DNA of 64,000 nt from Falsiroseomonas oleicola (GCF_019029495.1 NZ_JAERQM010000007.1:62001-126000); one strand, 5' to 3'; shown: positions 43,569 to 53,077, counted from the first letter of the stretch. Program-made: numbers and translations. The notes: a model not told the origin generated them from the sequence alone.

Positions 43569-44534
43569 CTACTCCACCCGGATGCCGGCGGCTTCGATCA
43601 CTCGGCCGTAGCGGGTGCGTTCGGTGGTGATGAAGGTGGCGAAGGTGGTGGGGGACATGGGGGCGGGGATCATCACCTGGGTGCGCATGCGGGTGATGAT
43701 GGTGGGGTCGGCGAGCACGGCCTGGATGTCGCGGGACAGGCGTTCGACGATCGGGGTGGGGGTGTTGGCGGGGGCGGCGAAGCCGTGCCAGGGGGCGATG
43801 ATGGCGTTGGGGTAGGTTTCGGCCAGGGTGGGCAGGTCGGGGGCGAAGAAGGCGCGTTCGGCGCCGGTGGTGGCGATGGCGCGCACGCTGCCGCCCTGCA
43901 CATGGGGCCAGGCCACGGCGGCGCCGTCCACCGCCAGGTCGATCTGGCCGCCGATGAGGTCGGTCATCATCGGGCCGGAGCCGCGATAGGGCACGTGGGT
44001 CGCGGTCAGTCCGGCGGCCGCGAGGAAGATTTCCATGGCGACGTGGATGGCGGTGCCGGCGCCGGAGGAGCCGTAATTGGCCTGGCCCGGATGGGCTTTC
44101 AGCCAGGCGACGAGTTCGGCGAGGTTGGTCGCCGGGATCTTGCGCGGGTTGATGACCAGCACGTTGGGTGTGATGGCGCCGTTGCTGATCGGGGCGAAGT
44201 CGCGTTCGGGGTTGAAGGGCAGGCGGTCCTTGTAGAGCCAGGGGTTCAGCCCGAGGGTGGTCAGGCTGACGATGCCAATGGTGTGGCCGTCCGGTGCCGC
44301 GCGGGCGAGGGCGGCGACGCCGATATTGGCGGCGGCGCCGGGCCGGTTTTCCACCACCACGGGCTTGCCGAGGCGGGGGGTGAGGGCTTCGGCGACCATG
44401 CGGCCGATCATATCGGTGGCGCCGCCGGGGGCGAAGGGCACGATCAGGGTGACGGGACGGCTCGGATAGCCTTCCTGCGCCTGGGCGGCGAGGGGGAGAA
44501 GAGTCGCGGCGAGGGTCGCGCGGCGGGTCAGCAT
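43569..44534 (-). CDS. Bug-family (TctC) tripartite tricarboxylate transporter solute-binding protein, 321 aa
   Basis: Periplasmic binding protein for carboxylates or similar. The signal peptide with paired Arg (MLTRRATLAATLLPLAAQAQ) is followed by YPSRPVTLIVPFAPGGATDMIGR, the Bug opening, and VVENRPGAAANIGVAALARAAPDGHT, the ligand-loop region; NYGSSGAGTAIHVAME is the second loop. No TctA/TctB membrane genes are present. The ATG at 44534 overlaps the upstream TIM-barrel-like gene by 7 bases, with AGGAGG as ribosome site, so it is the last gene of a gntR-TIM barrel-Bug unit. Confidence 0.93.
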   Translation of the reverse strand: MLTRRATLAATLLPLAAQAQEGYPSRPVTLIVPFAPGGATDMIGRMVAEALTPRLGKPVVVENRPGAAANIGVAALARAAPDGHTIGIVSLTTLGLNPWLYKDRLPFNPERDFAPISNGAITPNVLVINPRKIPATNLAELVAWLKAHPGQANYGSSGAGTAIHVAMEIFLAAAGLTATHVPYRGSGPMMTDLIGGQIDLAVDGAAVAWPHVQGGSVRAIATTGAERAFFAPDLPTLAETYPNAIIAPWHGFAAPANTPTPIVERLSRDIQAVLADPTIITRMRTQVMIPAPMSPTTFATFITTERTRYGRVIEAAGIRVE

Positions 44535-45946
44535 GAGGTTCCTCCTGTTCGCCCGATCTGGCCGATGGCGTCGAGCTTGTCGTTCGAGAGATAGCCGTAG
44601 CGATTGACGAAGACGCGGCCGCCGGAGGCGTCCCAGGCGGTCTGGAAGCGGGCGGCGACATCCTCCGGCGGGCCGTAGCCGTGGGAATAGGCGATGACCG
44701 GGGTGGTGCCGGCGGCGGCGCGGGCGGCGGCGATCTTGCGGGATTGGGCGGCGAGGCCGACGGGGTGGGGCTCCTCCGGCTCCGGGTAGCGGAAGCGGGC
44801 CGGGTCGATGGGGCCGTCGGTCAGGTCGAGCGCCGTGGCCAGGGCGGAGAGCAGGCGGGGGTCCTGTGCGCCGCCTAGGGCGCCGGCCCATTCATGCAGG
44901 ATCATCGGCCAGTGCATGGTGTAGAACTTGATGCCCATGGCCGAGACATGGGGCGCGACGGCGGCGAAGTCGAAGCCGCTGGCGAAGCTGAAGGGCGGCG
45001 GGAAGGCCTGCGGGATCAGGGCGATGCGGCCGGCGGAGGCCTCGTGCAGGGTCTCGGCCAGGGCGGCCAGGAAGCGGGTGGTGACCGCGGCCTTGAAGCG
45101 GGCGAGTTCCAGCAGGCCCGGCCGTGCGGCGAACAGGCGCAGCGCCGCCTGGGTGGCGCCGCCCGCCATCGCCGCGACCAGGGCGTGGGCCGCCGCGCCG
45201 CTGGCCACATCGTCCAAGGTCGCCTGGGCATCCCGCCGCATGGAATCGAGGTCGAAGCCGAGCCTGCGGGCGAGGTCGCAGGCGGGCGGGGAAAAGTCGA
45301 AGAACAGCGCGCGGAAGGCGTAGGGCGGGTATTCCGGCCAGTCGAGGCGGATGGCGTCCACCATCGGATAGGCCCGCGCCAGGTCGCGCAGGAGGGCGCG
45401 CTGGTAGTCCAGCACGGCGTCGGAGGCGAGGGAGGCGTTGAGGTCCACACGGCCCGGCACTTCGCTGCCATCCGGCAGGCGCGGCCGGTCCTCCGGCAGC
45501 GGGCCGCCGAATTGCACGCGGTAGCCGGGCGGGATGGCGGCCTGGACCTGGAGATGCACGGCCAGGCCCCGGCGCTTGGCGGCGGTGATGGCGGCGGTCA
45601 GGCGCGGGCCTTCGGCCAGGGTCAGCGCATCGGGCTCGGCGGGCTGGTAGCGCAGGCCACGATACAGCGAGGTGTCCGGCACGAAGGCTGGCGCCGTGCG
45701 CACCCACAATTCCCGCCGGCCCCAGAGCGGCCGGTCGAGCAGGCGCACCGCGCCCGCCCCGCCATCGATCGGCGGTTCCCGCCCGCCCTGCCCATCCGGC
45801 GCCTGCGCCAGCACATAGGGGGAGGTGGCGATGGCGGTGGCGCCGGCGCGGTGCTGGAGGTTGTCGAGCACCGCCTCCGCCCCCTCCGTCTGGAGGTATT
45901 CGGGCATGACGGTGATACCGAGCATGCGGTCGGGGAAGGGGGTCAC
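44528..45946 (-). CDS. Uncharacterised protein with glycoside-hydrolase-like (TIM-barrel) features, 472 aa
   Basis: Family not recognised. The sequence alternates helix and strand in the manner of a TIM barrel: LAVHLQVQAAIPPGY (residues 128-142), DLNASLAS (168-175), a helix, then YPMVDAIRLDWPEYPPYAF (193-211) with strand-end acidic residues D202 and E205 that could be catalytic, and GIKFYTMHWPMILHEWAG later on. The C-terminal part has VIAYSHGYGPPEDV. No signal peptide, so probably cytoplasmic. GTG at 45946 is the start because it overlaps the GntR stop (GTGA). The neighbours, a FadR-type regulator and a Bug binding protein, imply it acts on the compound sensed and imported. No reaction can be assigned. 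Confidence 0.8.
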   Translation of the reverse strand: MTPFPDRMLGITVMPEYLQTEGAEAVLDNLQHRAGATAIATSPYVLAQAPDGQGGREPPIDGGAGAVRLLDRPLWGRRELWVRTAPAFVPDTSLYRGLRYQPAEPDALTLAEGPRLTAAITAAKRRGLAVHLQVQAAIPPGYRVQFGGPLPEDRPRLPDGSEVPGRVDLNASLASDAVLDYQRALLRDLARAYPMVDAIRLDWPEYPPYAFRALFFDFSPPACDLARRLGFDLDSMRRDAQATLDDVASGAAAHALVAAMAGGATQAALRLFAARPGLLELARFKAAVTTRFLAALAETLHEASAGRIALIPQAFPPPFSFASGFDFAAVAPHVSAMGIKFYTMHWPMILHEWAGALGGAQDPRLLSALATALDLTDGPIDPARFRYPEPEEPHPVGLAAQSRKIAAARAAAGTTPVIAYSHGYGPPEDVAARFQTAWDASGGRVFVNRYGYLSNDKLDAIGQIGRTGGTSC

Positions 45947-46659
45947 GCCAGCCACTCCGGATGGGCCGCGGCGATCGCCGCGAAGTCGGTGGTATTGGCC
46001 CGCACATGCGTCTCCATCGCCGCGCGGGCACCAGGCGGGTCGCCGGCGGCGATGCGGTCGAGGATCGCCTGATGCGCGGCGATGGCGGCGGCGGCGCGGG
46101 TGAGGTCGGCCACGGCCGCGTGGTGCACGCGCTCCATATGCGCGCGGGCGGCGCGGCAGGCGGACCACATCAGGGGCAGAGCGGCGGTCTCGAAGATCAG
46201 GGCGTGGAAGGCATCGTCCAGGGCATAGACGGCGTCGCGATTGGCCTCCGCCATCGCCGCCCGCTGGTCGGCCAGCACGCGGCGCAGCGCAAGCAGGCCG
46301 GCCTGGGCCGGGGTGGCGGCGAGGCGGGCGGCGGCCTCCCCCTCCAGCAGCAGGCGCAGGGCCACCGCTTCCTCCAGCCGCGCGGCCGAGAGGCGGGAGA
46401 CGAAGCTGCCGAGATTGGGGAAGATCTCGACCAGCCCATCCTCCCGCAGCCGGCGCAGTGCCTCGCGCACCGGGGTGCGGCTGACGCCGGCCTGGGCGGC
46501 GAGGGCGGGTTCCGGCACCGGGGCGCCTGGCGCGAAATCCAGCCGCAGGATGGCGCGGCGCAGCGCGGTGTAGATCTGTTCGGGCGCCGGGCGGCCACGG
46601 TCGAGGGCGGGCAGGTCGGGCAGGCGGTCCGGCAGGGCGGCGAGGCGGGGGCGGGGCAT
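45943..46659 (-). CDS. GntR-family transcriptional regulator, FadR/FCD subfamily, 238 aa
   Basis: Ligand-responsive repressor or activator. The N-terminal winged helix-turn-helix reads [58 protein letters not shown], the standard GntR pattern. The C-terminal FCD domain is all-helical, with candidate metal-binding residues D ([12 protein letters not shown]), H (in the same stretch) and later H ([10 protein letters not shown]). It heads the unit with the TIM-barrel-like and Bug genes, overlapping the former by 4 bases. An 18/20 palindrome 17 bases upstream of its start is a likely autoregulatory operator. Confidence 0.93.
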   Translation of the reverse strand: MPRPRLAALPDRLPDLPALDRGRPAPEQIYTALRRAILRLDFAPGAPVPEPALAAQAGVSRTPVREALRRLREDGLVEIFPNLGSFVSRLSAARLEEAVALRLLLEGEAAARLAATPAQAGLLALRRVLADQRAAMAEANRDAVYALDDAFHALIFETAALPLMWSACRAARAHMERVHHAAVADLTRAAAAIAAHQAILDRIAAGDPPGARAAMETHVRANTTDFAAIAAAHPEWLA

Positions 46660-46675
46660 GGCACAGCTTTATCGG

Positions 46676-46695
46676 AATACCGGTGCACTGGTATT
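46676..46695. promoter_or_regulatory. Palindrome AATACCGGTGCACTGGTATT, likely GntR operator
   Basis: Eighteen of 20 bases obey dyad symmetry (arms AATACC/GGTATT, core GTGCAC). It lies 17 bases upstream of the gntR start and about 100 bases upstream of the divergent chemoreceptor gene, the usual place for an autoregulated FCD-type operator. The regulator-site match is inferred from position and symmetry. Confidence 0.55.
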
Positions 46696-46793
46696 GTCAC
46701 GAGTCTGTGATCGCAGGGACGGCAGCCGCGCCGTTTAACGCTCCCGGAACCCCGGTGCCCGCAAGTTGCCCCCAGCAGTCCGGGAAAACGCGC

Positions 46794-48758
46794 ATGCATC
46801 GCCTTCGCTCCATCCAGTCACGACTCATCCTCGCCTTCATGGCCCTTGCGGGTGCGGTCGCGGCGCTGCTGCTGGGCATGGCCCTGATGCAGCAGAACGC
46901 CCAGCACGAAGCGGCGGTGGAGGTGGCGGCGCGCCGCACCGCCTCCGCCACCCAGCAGATCTTCGCCCTGGAATTGACGCGGCTGGAGACCCTGAACCGC
47001 GCCCTGGCCGCCGATCCGGCCCTGGTGGAGGCGGTCGGCCGCGCCGACCAGGCGGGCATGGCGGCGGTGATCGCGCCGGTGCATGCGGCGCTGACGGCAG
47101 AACGACTGGTAACCAATTTCGGCATCGCGACGCCACCCGCGATGCTGCACTACCGCTCGCACGCCGCCATGTCGGCGCCCGAGGATATCGGCGGGCGCCG
47201 CCCGGATGTGGTCGCCAGCTCACGCGACGGGCGCGCCGTCGCCGGGCTCGCCAGCGGCAGCACCGGGCTGACCGCCGCCTCCGTCGTGCCGGTGACGCGC
47301 CAGGGCCAGGTGCTGGGTGTGATCCTGGCGCAGTCCAATATCGGCCCCGACCTGCTCGGCCGCATCGGCCAGGCGGTGAATGCGGAGATCGTGATCCATG
47401 CCGGGCCGGAGGGTCGCCTGGCCCGCATTTCCGGCACCCGGCCGCAGGGCCTCGCCGATGCGGCGATGCTGCAGGCGGGGCTGGTGGGGATGACCCCGGC
47501 GCGCGTGCTGGCCGATGGTGACCGTCATCTCGCCGTCACCACGATGCCGCTGACCGATTTCGCCGGCCGCCCCGTGGCCACCGCCGAACTGCTGCTGAAC
47601 CAGACAGGCACGGTGGCGCGCGCGGCCGCCGACCGTATGTGGCTGCTCGGCGCAATGGCGGCCGCCCTGGTGGTGGCGCTGCTCTGCAGCCTGCTGCTGG
47701 CGCGCGGCATCGCCCGGCCGATCGGCGGGCTGATCCAGCGCACCGAGAGCCTCGCGGCGGGTGAAACGGCTGAGGCCGTTCCGGGCGTGTCACGCGGCGA
47801 TGAGATCGGCGTGATGGCCCGGGCACTGGAAGTGCTGCGCGGCCATACCCAGCGCCAGCATGCGATGGAAGCCGAGCAGAAGGCGGCGACCGAGGCAGCG
47901 CGGACGGAACGCCATGCGATGCGGGAGACGCTGGTGCGCGGCTTCGAGGCCAGCCTCGGCGGCATCGCCGGCGCCCTGGCGCAATCCGCCACCGGCCTGA
48001 CCGGCGCGGCGGACAGCATGGGGGAGGCGGTGGCCGATACCCGGCGCGAAAGCAGCCTGGCGCGTGGTGCCGGTGGCGATGCCAGCCGCAACGCGACCAC
48101 CGCGGCCGCGGCGACCGAGGAACTCAGCGCCTCCATCTCCGAAATCGCCCGGCAGATGGGCCAGACCACCACCGTCACCCGCCGGGCGCGGGAGGAGGCG
48201 ATGGGCACCACCCAGCAGGTGGAGGCGCTGAACGAGGCGGCGTCGCGCATCGGCGACGTGGTGCGGCTGATCACCAATATCGCCGGCCAGACCAACCTTC
48301 TCGCCCTGAACGCCACCATCGAGGCGGCACGCGCCGGCGATGCCGGCAAGGGCTTCGCCGTGGTGGCGAGCGAGGTGAAGCAGCTTGCCGCGCAGACCGC
48401 GACGGCGACGCAGGAGATCAGCCAGAAGATCGAGGAGATGCGCCAGGCCGCCGCCGGCAATGCCGCCGCCGTGGCGCGCATCGGCACCACCATCGCGGAG
48501 CTGGACGAGATCGCCGCCTCCATCGCCGCGGCGGTGGAGGAACAGGGCTCCGCCACGGCGGAGATCGCCCGCAGCGTCGGTCAGGCGGCGGAAAGCACCG
48601 CCGCCGTGTCCGGCGCCGTGCTGGCGGTGGAGGAACGGGCCGAGACGGCGCGGGAGGCGGCGGAGGCGGTGCGCGCCGCCTCCGGCGATATCGCCACCCA
48701 GTCGCGCGGGTTGCGGGATGAGATGGCGCGCTTCGTCACGCAGCTTCGCGCCGCGTGA
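46794..48758 (+). CDS. Methyl-accepting chemotaxis protein, 654 aa
   Basis: Chemoreceptor. First membrane helix at about residues 10-32 ([21 protein letters not shown]), a periplasmic sensor of about 250 residues (Cache-like in length), second membrane helix at about 282-305, HAMP domain to about 355, then the coiled-coil signalling domain. The CheA/CheW-binding tip is [39 protein letters not shown], near residues 495-530. The ATG at 46794 (MHRLRS) gives a normal N-terminus; an upstream ATG at 46683 would overlap the gntR operator. The ligand is unknown. It is divergent from the gntR catabolic unit and might sense the same compound. Confidence 0.93.
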   Translation: MHRLRSIQSRLILAFMALAGAVAALLLGMALMQQNAQHEAAVEVAARRTASATQQIFALELTRLETLNRALAADPALVEAVGRADQAGMAAVIAPVHAALTAERLVTNFGIATPPAMLHYRSHAAMSAPEDIGGRRPDVVASSRDGRAVAGLASGSTGLTAASVVPVTRQGQVLGVILAQSNIGPDLLGRIGQAVNAEIVIHAGPEGRLARISGTRPQGLADAAMLQAGLVGMTPARVLADGDRHLAVTTMPLTDFAGRPVATAELLLNQTGTVARAAADRMWLLGAMAAALVVALLCSLLLARGIARPIGGLIQRTESLAAGETAEAVPGVSRGDEIGVMARALEVLRGHTQRQHAMEAEQKAATEAARTERHAMRETLVRGFEASLGGIAGALAQSATGLTGAADSMGEAVADTRRESSLARGAGGDASRNATTAAAATEELSASISEIARQMGQTTTVTRRAREEAMGTTQQVEALNEAASRIGDVVRLITNIAGQTNLLALNATIEAARAGDAGKGFAVVASEVKQLAAQTATATQEISQKIEEMRQAAAGNAAAVARIGTTIAELDEIAASIAAAVEEQGSATAEIARSVGQAAESTAAVSGAVLAVEERAETAREAAEAVRAASGDIATQSRGLRDEMARFVTQLRAA

Positions 48759-48767
48759 AGAAGGCCC

Positions 48768-49202
48768 TCAGCGGCGGTTGAAGAAGGCCACCAGCGCGGC
48801 GGTGATCGCCGCGCCGAAGGCGCCCTTCTTCAGCGTCTGGCTGCGCAGCAGCGGCGCCAGGATCAGCGCCTGGGTGGCGGTGTCACCCATCTGGTTCAGC
48901 GCTGCCTGGCGAAGCTGGAGGGCTTCCTCCGCCACCGCGTCACGCGGCGGGTTGCGGGCCATCAACGCCAGGATCGCGAACAGCACCAGGTCGGCACCGG
49001 CCAGGATCAGCGCAGCGACCACCGGGCCCTGGCTGGGCACCAGGGCGGCGAAGCCGGCGATATGCAGCATCACCAGCATCAGGATGCCAAAGACCGCCGC
49101 CGCCACGCCGTAGCCGGCCTGGATGGCATAGCCCCGGCCGCTGCGGCGCAGATACAGCTTCTCCGCCTGGAATGCGGCTCGGGCAAGGCTGATCAGGCGC
49201 AT
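48768..49202 (-). CDS. Phage-holin-superfamily III / YqjE-like membrane protein, 144 aa
   Basis: Small inner-membrane protein with two clear hydrophobic helices in the middle (GYGVAAAVFGILMLVMLHIAGFAAL and PVVAALILAGADLVLFAILALM) separated by a short turn, flanked by basic N- and C-termini. Such proteins are annotated as holin-like but chromosomally encoded ones pair with DUF883 proteins, as E. coli yqjE pairs with yqjD. Here too, the DUF883 gene ends 15 bases upstream. There is no lysis cassette. Function unknown, probably envelope stress related. Confidence 0.78.
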   Translation of the reverse strand: MRLISLARAAFQAEKLYLRRSGRGYAIQAGYGVAAAVFGILMLVMLHIAGFAALVPSQGPVVAALILAGADLVLFAILALMARNPPRDAVAEEALQLRQAALNQMGDTATQALILAPLLRSQTLKKGAFGAAITAALVAFFNRR

Positions 49203-49217
49203 GAGGCCGGCCGCCGC

Positions 49218-49553
49218 TTACTTGCGATCCGGGTAGACGTAGGTGCGCGTGCCCATCAGCCGGCCGATCAGATAGCCGCCGAGCGCCGCGATCGAGACAT
49301 AGAGCAGCGGCTGGGCGCGCACCGTCTCGGACATCGCATGGGCATTGTCCTCGATGCTGTGGCGGGCGCGGCGGCCGTAATCCTCGACCGTCTCGGCGGC
49401 CTGGCCCAGCGCCGGGGTCACACGCTCCTCCATCAGCCGCTCCACCTGGCTGCGCAGGCGGGCCAGTTCGGCGCGGGCGTCATCGGCCAGACGGCCGCCG
49501 GCGGCGTTGGCTTCGTCGCGGATGTTGCGCATGTCGTTGCCCATCTGGGACAT
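49218..49553 (-). CDS. DUF883 (ElaB/YqjD-like) C-tail-anchored protein, 111 aa
   Basis: A long amphipathic helix (ARAELARLRSQVERLMEERVTPAL) followed by one C-terminal membrane segment (LLYVSIAALGGYLIGRLMG) and a short basic tail. This is the layout of ElaB/YqjD proteins, which tether ribosomes to the membrane in stationary phase in E. coli. The ATG at 49553 has GAAGGA upstream. It forms a pair with the YqjE-like gene. A paralogue sharing the QVxxLMxERVTPAL core lies at 55712-56101. Confidence 0.85.
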   Translation of the reverse strand: MSQMGNDMRNIRDEANAAGGRLADDARAELARLRSQVERLMEERVTPALGQAAETVEDYGRRARHSIEDNAHAMSETVRAQPLLYVSIAALGGYLIGRLMGTRTYVYPDRK

Positions 49554-49733
49554 GGTCGTATTCCTTCGGGATCATTGGCGCCATCGGAACGCGCCAATCT
49601 GGGCCCGGTTGCAGTGTGAAGCCATGATGATGCCGTTTCAATGGCCCCGAATCTGCCTGGGCCGGCGCGGCGCGCCTTCCGGAGCGACCGCCGCCTGGGA
49701 TAGGCTGCCGCCAGCTTGACGGGAGTGCGGGCG

Positions 49734-50783
49734 ATGCGACGGCGGGACTGGCTGGCGGGGTTTGGCGCGGGGGCCCTGCTGGGCCGGGGCGCGCCCGAGG
49801 CCAGCGCCCAGGCGCCGCGCGACCTCACCATCGTATCCTTCGGCGGCGCCTACCAGGACGCCCAGCGCGACGCGGTCTTCCGCCCCTGGATGACGGAACG
49901 CGAGGCGCGGCTGCTGGAGGAGACCTGGGATGGTGGCCTCGCCACCCTGCGGCAACGCGCCCAGGCCGGCACCTGGGACCTGGTGCAGGTGCCGGGGCAT
50001 GAGCTGCTGATCGGCTGCGCCGAAGGGCTGTTCGAAAGGATGGACTGGGCGGCGATCGGCGGGCGGGACGCCTATATTCCGGAAGCGGTGCAGGATTGCG
50101 GTGTCGGCGCCAGCCGCCATGCCTATGTGCTCGCCTGGGATCGCACCCGGTCGCAGGGCGCACCCACCGGCTGGGCCGACCTGTTCGACCTGGAGCGCTT
50201 TCCCGGCCGCCGGGCGCTGCGCCGTGGCCCCCGCATCACGCTGGAGATCGCGCTTCTGGCCGATGGTGTGGCACCGGCCGAGCTCTATGCGGCGCTGGCG
50301 GAGACGGAGGGCCAGGACCGCGCCTTCCGCCGCCTGCAATCCATCCGGGCGGAGACGGTCTGGTGGGAGCGTGGCGCGCAGCCCTCCGCCTGGCTGGCGG
50401 GGGGGGAGGTGGCACTGGTCGTCGCCCCGAATGGCCGCATTTCCGTGGCGAATGCGGTCGATGGGCGGGATTTCGGCCTGGTCTGGGCCCAGAACCTGTC
50501 GGCGATGGACAGTTGGGCGATCCTGCGCGGCAGCCCGAACCGGGTGCGGGCGCTGGATTTCCTGGCCTATGCCGGGCGCCCCGCGGTGCAGGCACGCCTC
50601 GCCCAGCGCATCCTGCACGGGGTCACGGTGCGGGACGCGGCGGCGCTGATCCCGGCCCCGGTCCAGGCCAGCCTGCCGACCGCGCCGGCCGCGCTGGCCC
50701 AGGCCGTGCCGGTCGACGAGGTCTTCTGGGCGCGGCACCTGGAAATGCTGGAGCGGCGCTTCGAGGCCTGGCTGGCGGGCTGA
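49734..50783 (+). CDS. Extracellular solute-binding protein (PotD/iron-type), orphan, 349 aa
   Basis: Periplasmic binding protein. The export signal begins MRRRDWLAGFGAGALLGRG, with consecutive Arg resembling a Tat signal, ending near ASAQAP. The mature start DLTIVSFGGAYQDAQRDAVFRPW is characteristic of family 1/8 binding proteins (compare PotD-like). AWDRTRSQGAPTGWADLFDLERFPGRRAL and NLSAMDSWAILRGSPNRVRALDFL are lobe landmarks. The ATG at 49734 follows GGGAG. No transporter genes adjoin it. Ligand unknown. Confidence 0.88.
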   Translation: MRRRDWLAGFGAGALLGRGAPEASAQAPRDLTIVSFGGAYQDAQRDAVFRPWMTEREARLLEETWDGGLATLRQRAQAGTWDLVQVPGHELLIGCAEGLFERMDWAAIGGRDAYIPEAVQDCGVGASRHAYVLAWDRTRSQGAPTGWADLFDLERFPGRRALRRGPRITLEIALLADGVAPAELYAALAETEGQDRAFRRLQSIRAETVWWERGAQPSAWLAGGEVALVVAPNGRISVANAVDGRDFGLVWAQNLSAMDSWAILRGSPNRVRALDFLAYAGRPAVQARLAQRILHGVTVRDAAALIPAPVQASLPTAPAALAQAVPVDEVFWARHLEMLERRFEAWLAG

Positions 50784-50790
50784 TCCGCCC

Positions 50791-51903
50791 CTACCAGCCG
50801 TTCACCCGGTCCCAGACCGCCACCACGCGGCCCGTCTCATCCAGCACATGGTAGTGGTCATGCGCCGCTGCCGTCAGGCAGACATGGTTCGGCGCGATGC
50901 GCAGCCTTGTGCCGACCTTGAGCCGGTCGAGATCCAGCGTGCCACCCTCCGCGGCGCGGACCTCGCCATGTTCCTGATGGACGCGGACCACCATGGCGTC
51001 GCCCAGGCTGGGCTGCCCCGCCGCATCCAGCACGCGGCCGAACTTCCAGTCGCGCGGCGCGGCTTCCGTGCTGCGGTCCTTGGACAGGGCCAGCGCGCCG
51101 GCATCCACCAGCACGGCGTTGCGCGCCGGGTAGCGGCCGGTGACGCTGGTCAGCACGGTGACGGCGATATCCTCCAGCGGATGCACGCCGAGCTGCGCCT
51201 GCAGCAGGTCGCCCATCATATAGACGCCGGCCCGCATCTCCGTGACGCCTTCCAGATGCGCGGCATACATGGCGGTGGGGGAGGCGCCGGCGGAGACGAT
51301 GCGCACGACATGCCCCGCCGCGCGCAGCCGCGTCGCGGCCAGCACGATGCCGGCGCGCTCGACCTCCGCGAGTTCCGCCATCGCGGCCTCGCTGCGGCCG
51401 GCATAGGAATGACCGGAATGGGAGAGCACGCCCGCCAGCTTCGCGCCCAGTGCGGCGCCGATTGCCAACAGCGCATCGCTGTCCGGCGCCACGCCGGCGC
51501 GGCCCTCGCCGATATCCACCTCGATCAGCGTCGGCAGGCGGCCGGGATGGGCGGCGATCGCCTGCGCCGTCTCCAGGTCATCCGTGATGATCCGCACCTG
51601 CCCACCTTCCGCGTTCAGCGCGGCGATGGCGTCCAGCTTCGACGGCGTGATGCCCACGGCATAGACCTGATCCCGGAAACCGTGGGCGGCGAAGTAGCGC
51701 GCCTCCGCCAGGGTCGAGACGGTGATCGGCCCGCCGCCTGGCGCCACAAGCTGCGCGACGGCGGCGGATTTCGCGGTCTTCAGATGCGGGCGCAGCACCA
51801 GGCCGGGGTGGCGGGCGATGGCCGCCGCCATGCGGGCGATATTGCGCTTCAGGATGGGCAGGTCGAGCAGCAGGCAAGGGGTCGGCAGGTCATCCAGCGA
51901 CAT
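50791..51903 (-). CDS. Fold-type III PLP enzyme, D-threonine aldolase / D-serine dehydratase-like (DSD1), 370 aa
   Basis: PLP enzyme of the alanine-racemase fold. DLPTPCLLLDLPILKRNIARMA opens the barrel, and RPHLKTAKSAAVAQL holds the PLP lysine (HxK motif). GVLSHSGHSYAG and VSAGASPTAM are phosphate-binding regions. The C-terminal domain has APNHVCLTAAAHDHYHVLD, with the Cys/His residues that bind a divalent metal in this family. The ATG at 51903 shares one base with the stop of the upstream PLP gene, so both are co-transcribed. D-beta-hydroxy amino acids are likely substrates; aldolase or dehydratase cannot be told apart. Confidence 0.87.
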   Translation of the reverse strand: MSLDDLPTPCLLLDLPILKRNIARMAAAIARHPGLVLRPHLKTAKSAAVAQLVAPGGGPITVSTLAEARYFAAHGFRDQVYAVGITPSKLDAIAALNAEGGQVRIITDDLETAQAIAAHPGRLPTLIEVDIGEGRAGVAPDSDALLAIGAALGAKLAGVLSHSGHSYAGRSEAAMAELAEVERAGIVLAATRLRAAGHVVRIVSAGASPTAMYAAHLEGVTEMRAGVYMMGDLLQAQLGVHPLEDIAVTVLTSVTGRYPARNAVLVDAGALALSKDRSTEAAPRDWKFGRVLDAAGQPSLGDAMVVRVHQEHGEVRAAEGGTLDLDRLKVGTRLRIAPNHVCLTAAAHDHYHVLDETGRVVAVWDRVNGW

Positions 51904-53027
51904 CAGATCGCGACTCCCAGGAATTCGGCATAGCGCGGCGTGGCCTTCAGCCCGGTGCCGGTCAGCACCACCACGGTCGTCTCCCGCTCCGCGATCCGGC
52001 CCTCGGCGCGCAGCTTGCTGAATGCGGCGGCGGCCTGGGCGCAGGTGGGCTCCACATAGAGGCCGGTGCGGGCCAGGGCGAGCGCGGCCTCGGCGATCTC
52101 CGCCTCCTCCAGCAGCACGGCGCCGCCTTGCGATTCGCGCAGCGCGGTCAGGCATTCCGGCAGGCGGATCGGCTGGGCGATGGCCGTGCCCTCCGCGACG
52201 GTGGGCTTGGCCTCCATGGCCGGCAGGCCCAGCGCCGCGCGCGCGATCGGCCCGCAATTCGCCGGCTGCGCCGCCCAGATTTTTGGGAGCCTCGCGATCT
52301 GGCCAGCCCGTAAAAGTTCGGAAAAGCCGAGCCAGCAGCCCAGAACGTTGGAGCCGGCGCCGCAGGGGACGATGACGTTGTCCGGGACCTTGAAGCCCAG
52401 ATCCTCCCACAGCTCATAGGCGAGGGTTTTCGTCCCTTCCAGGAAGAAGGGCTGCCAGTTGTGGCTGGCGTAGAAAAGCTCCGCCGACTTGGCGAGGGCC
52501 GCATCGGCGCAGTCCTGGCGGCTGCCGGGGATCAGCTCGATGGCCGCACCCGCCGCGCGGGACTGCACGGTCTTGGCCGGGCTGGTGCTGGCGGGGACGA
52601 AGATGGTGGCCTGCATCCCGCCTGCTGCCGCATAGGCGGAAACCGCTGCGCCGCCATTGCCGGATGAGTCCTCAAGCACGCTCGAAATGCCCTGGTCGCG
52701 CAGCAACGAAAGCATGACGCTGGCGCCGCGGTCCTTGAAGCTGCCGGTCGGCATGAACCATTCGCATTTCAGCAGCGCCGTGCCGCCGGGCAAGGCGCGC
52801 TCCACCAGCGGGGTGCAGCCCTCGCCCATGCTGATCGGTGCCTTGGGCATCCAGGGAAAGGCGGCGGCGTAGCGCCAGATGCTGCGGGTGCCGCCCATGA
52901 TCTCCTCGCGGGTGAGGCCGGGGCGCGGCGTCAGCAGCAGGGGGGCCTGTTCGTCGCCGCACCAGCGGGGGGCATCCAGCGACCAGGTGCGGCCGCTGCG
53001 GGGGTCGAGATAGCTTTGCGCGTTCAT
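51903..53027 (-). CDS. Fold-type II PLP enzyme, threonine synthase-like, 374 aa
   Basis: Beta-family PLP enzyme. The PLP lysine is in PTGSFKDRGASV (about residue 96), preceded by the GEGCTPLVE segment; SSGNGGAAVSAYAAAGG is the substrate-carboxylate loop and PCGAGSNVLG the PLP-phosphate loop; the ending VVVLTGTGLKA is typical. Similar proteins are annotated as threonine synthase, yet the partner is a D-amino-acid PLP enzyme, so a catabolic lyase (for example diaminopropionate or hydroxy-amino-acid ammonia-lyase) is equally plausible. Divergent from the M20 peptidase by only 50 bases. Confidence 0.87.
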   Translation of the reverse strand: MNAQSYLDPRSGRTWSLDAPRWCGDEQAPLLLTPRPGLTREEIMGGTRSIWRYAAAFPWMPKAPISMGEGCTPLVERALPGGTALLKCEWFMPTGSFKDRGASVMLSLLRDQGISSVLEDSSGNGGAAVSAYAAAGGMQATIFVPASTSPAKTVQSRAAGAAIELIPGSRQDCADAALAKSAELFYASHNWQPFFLEGTKTLAYELWEDLGFKVPDNVIVPCGAGSNVLGCWLGFSELLRAGQIARLPKIWAAQPANCGPIARAALGLPAMEAKPTVAEGTAIAQPIRLPECLTALRESQGGAVLLEEAEIAEAALALARTGLYVEPTCAQAAAAFSKLRAEGRIAERETTVVVLTGTGLKATPRYAEFLGVAI

Positions 53028-53040
53028 GCCGCCATCCTCC

Positions 53041-53063
53041 CTTGCCGGCCCGGTCCCGGCAAG
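53041..53063. promoter_or_regulatory. Dyad CTTGCCGG...CCGGCAAG between divergent genes
   Basis: Eight-base perfect arms around CCCGGTC, centred in the 50-base gap between the threonine-synthase-like and M20 peptidase starts. Position fits an operator controlling both directions. Confidence 0.4.
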
Positions 53064-53077
53064 CGACCCTGGGGCGC

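Noticed and set aside
48768-49202. Phage lysis holin or prophage remnant
   Set aside because: No endolysin, spanin or other phage gene is near, and its pairing with a DUF883 gene fits the chromosomal yqjD-yqjE arrangement.
51903-53027. True threonine synthase (thrC)
   Set aside because: The length (374 aa) and the partner D-amino-acid PLP enzyme do not fit a thr biosynthetic locus; kept as threonine synthase-like.
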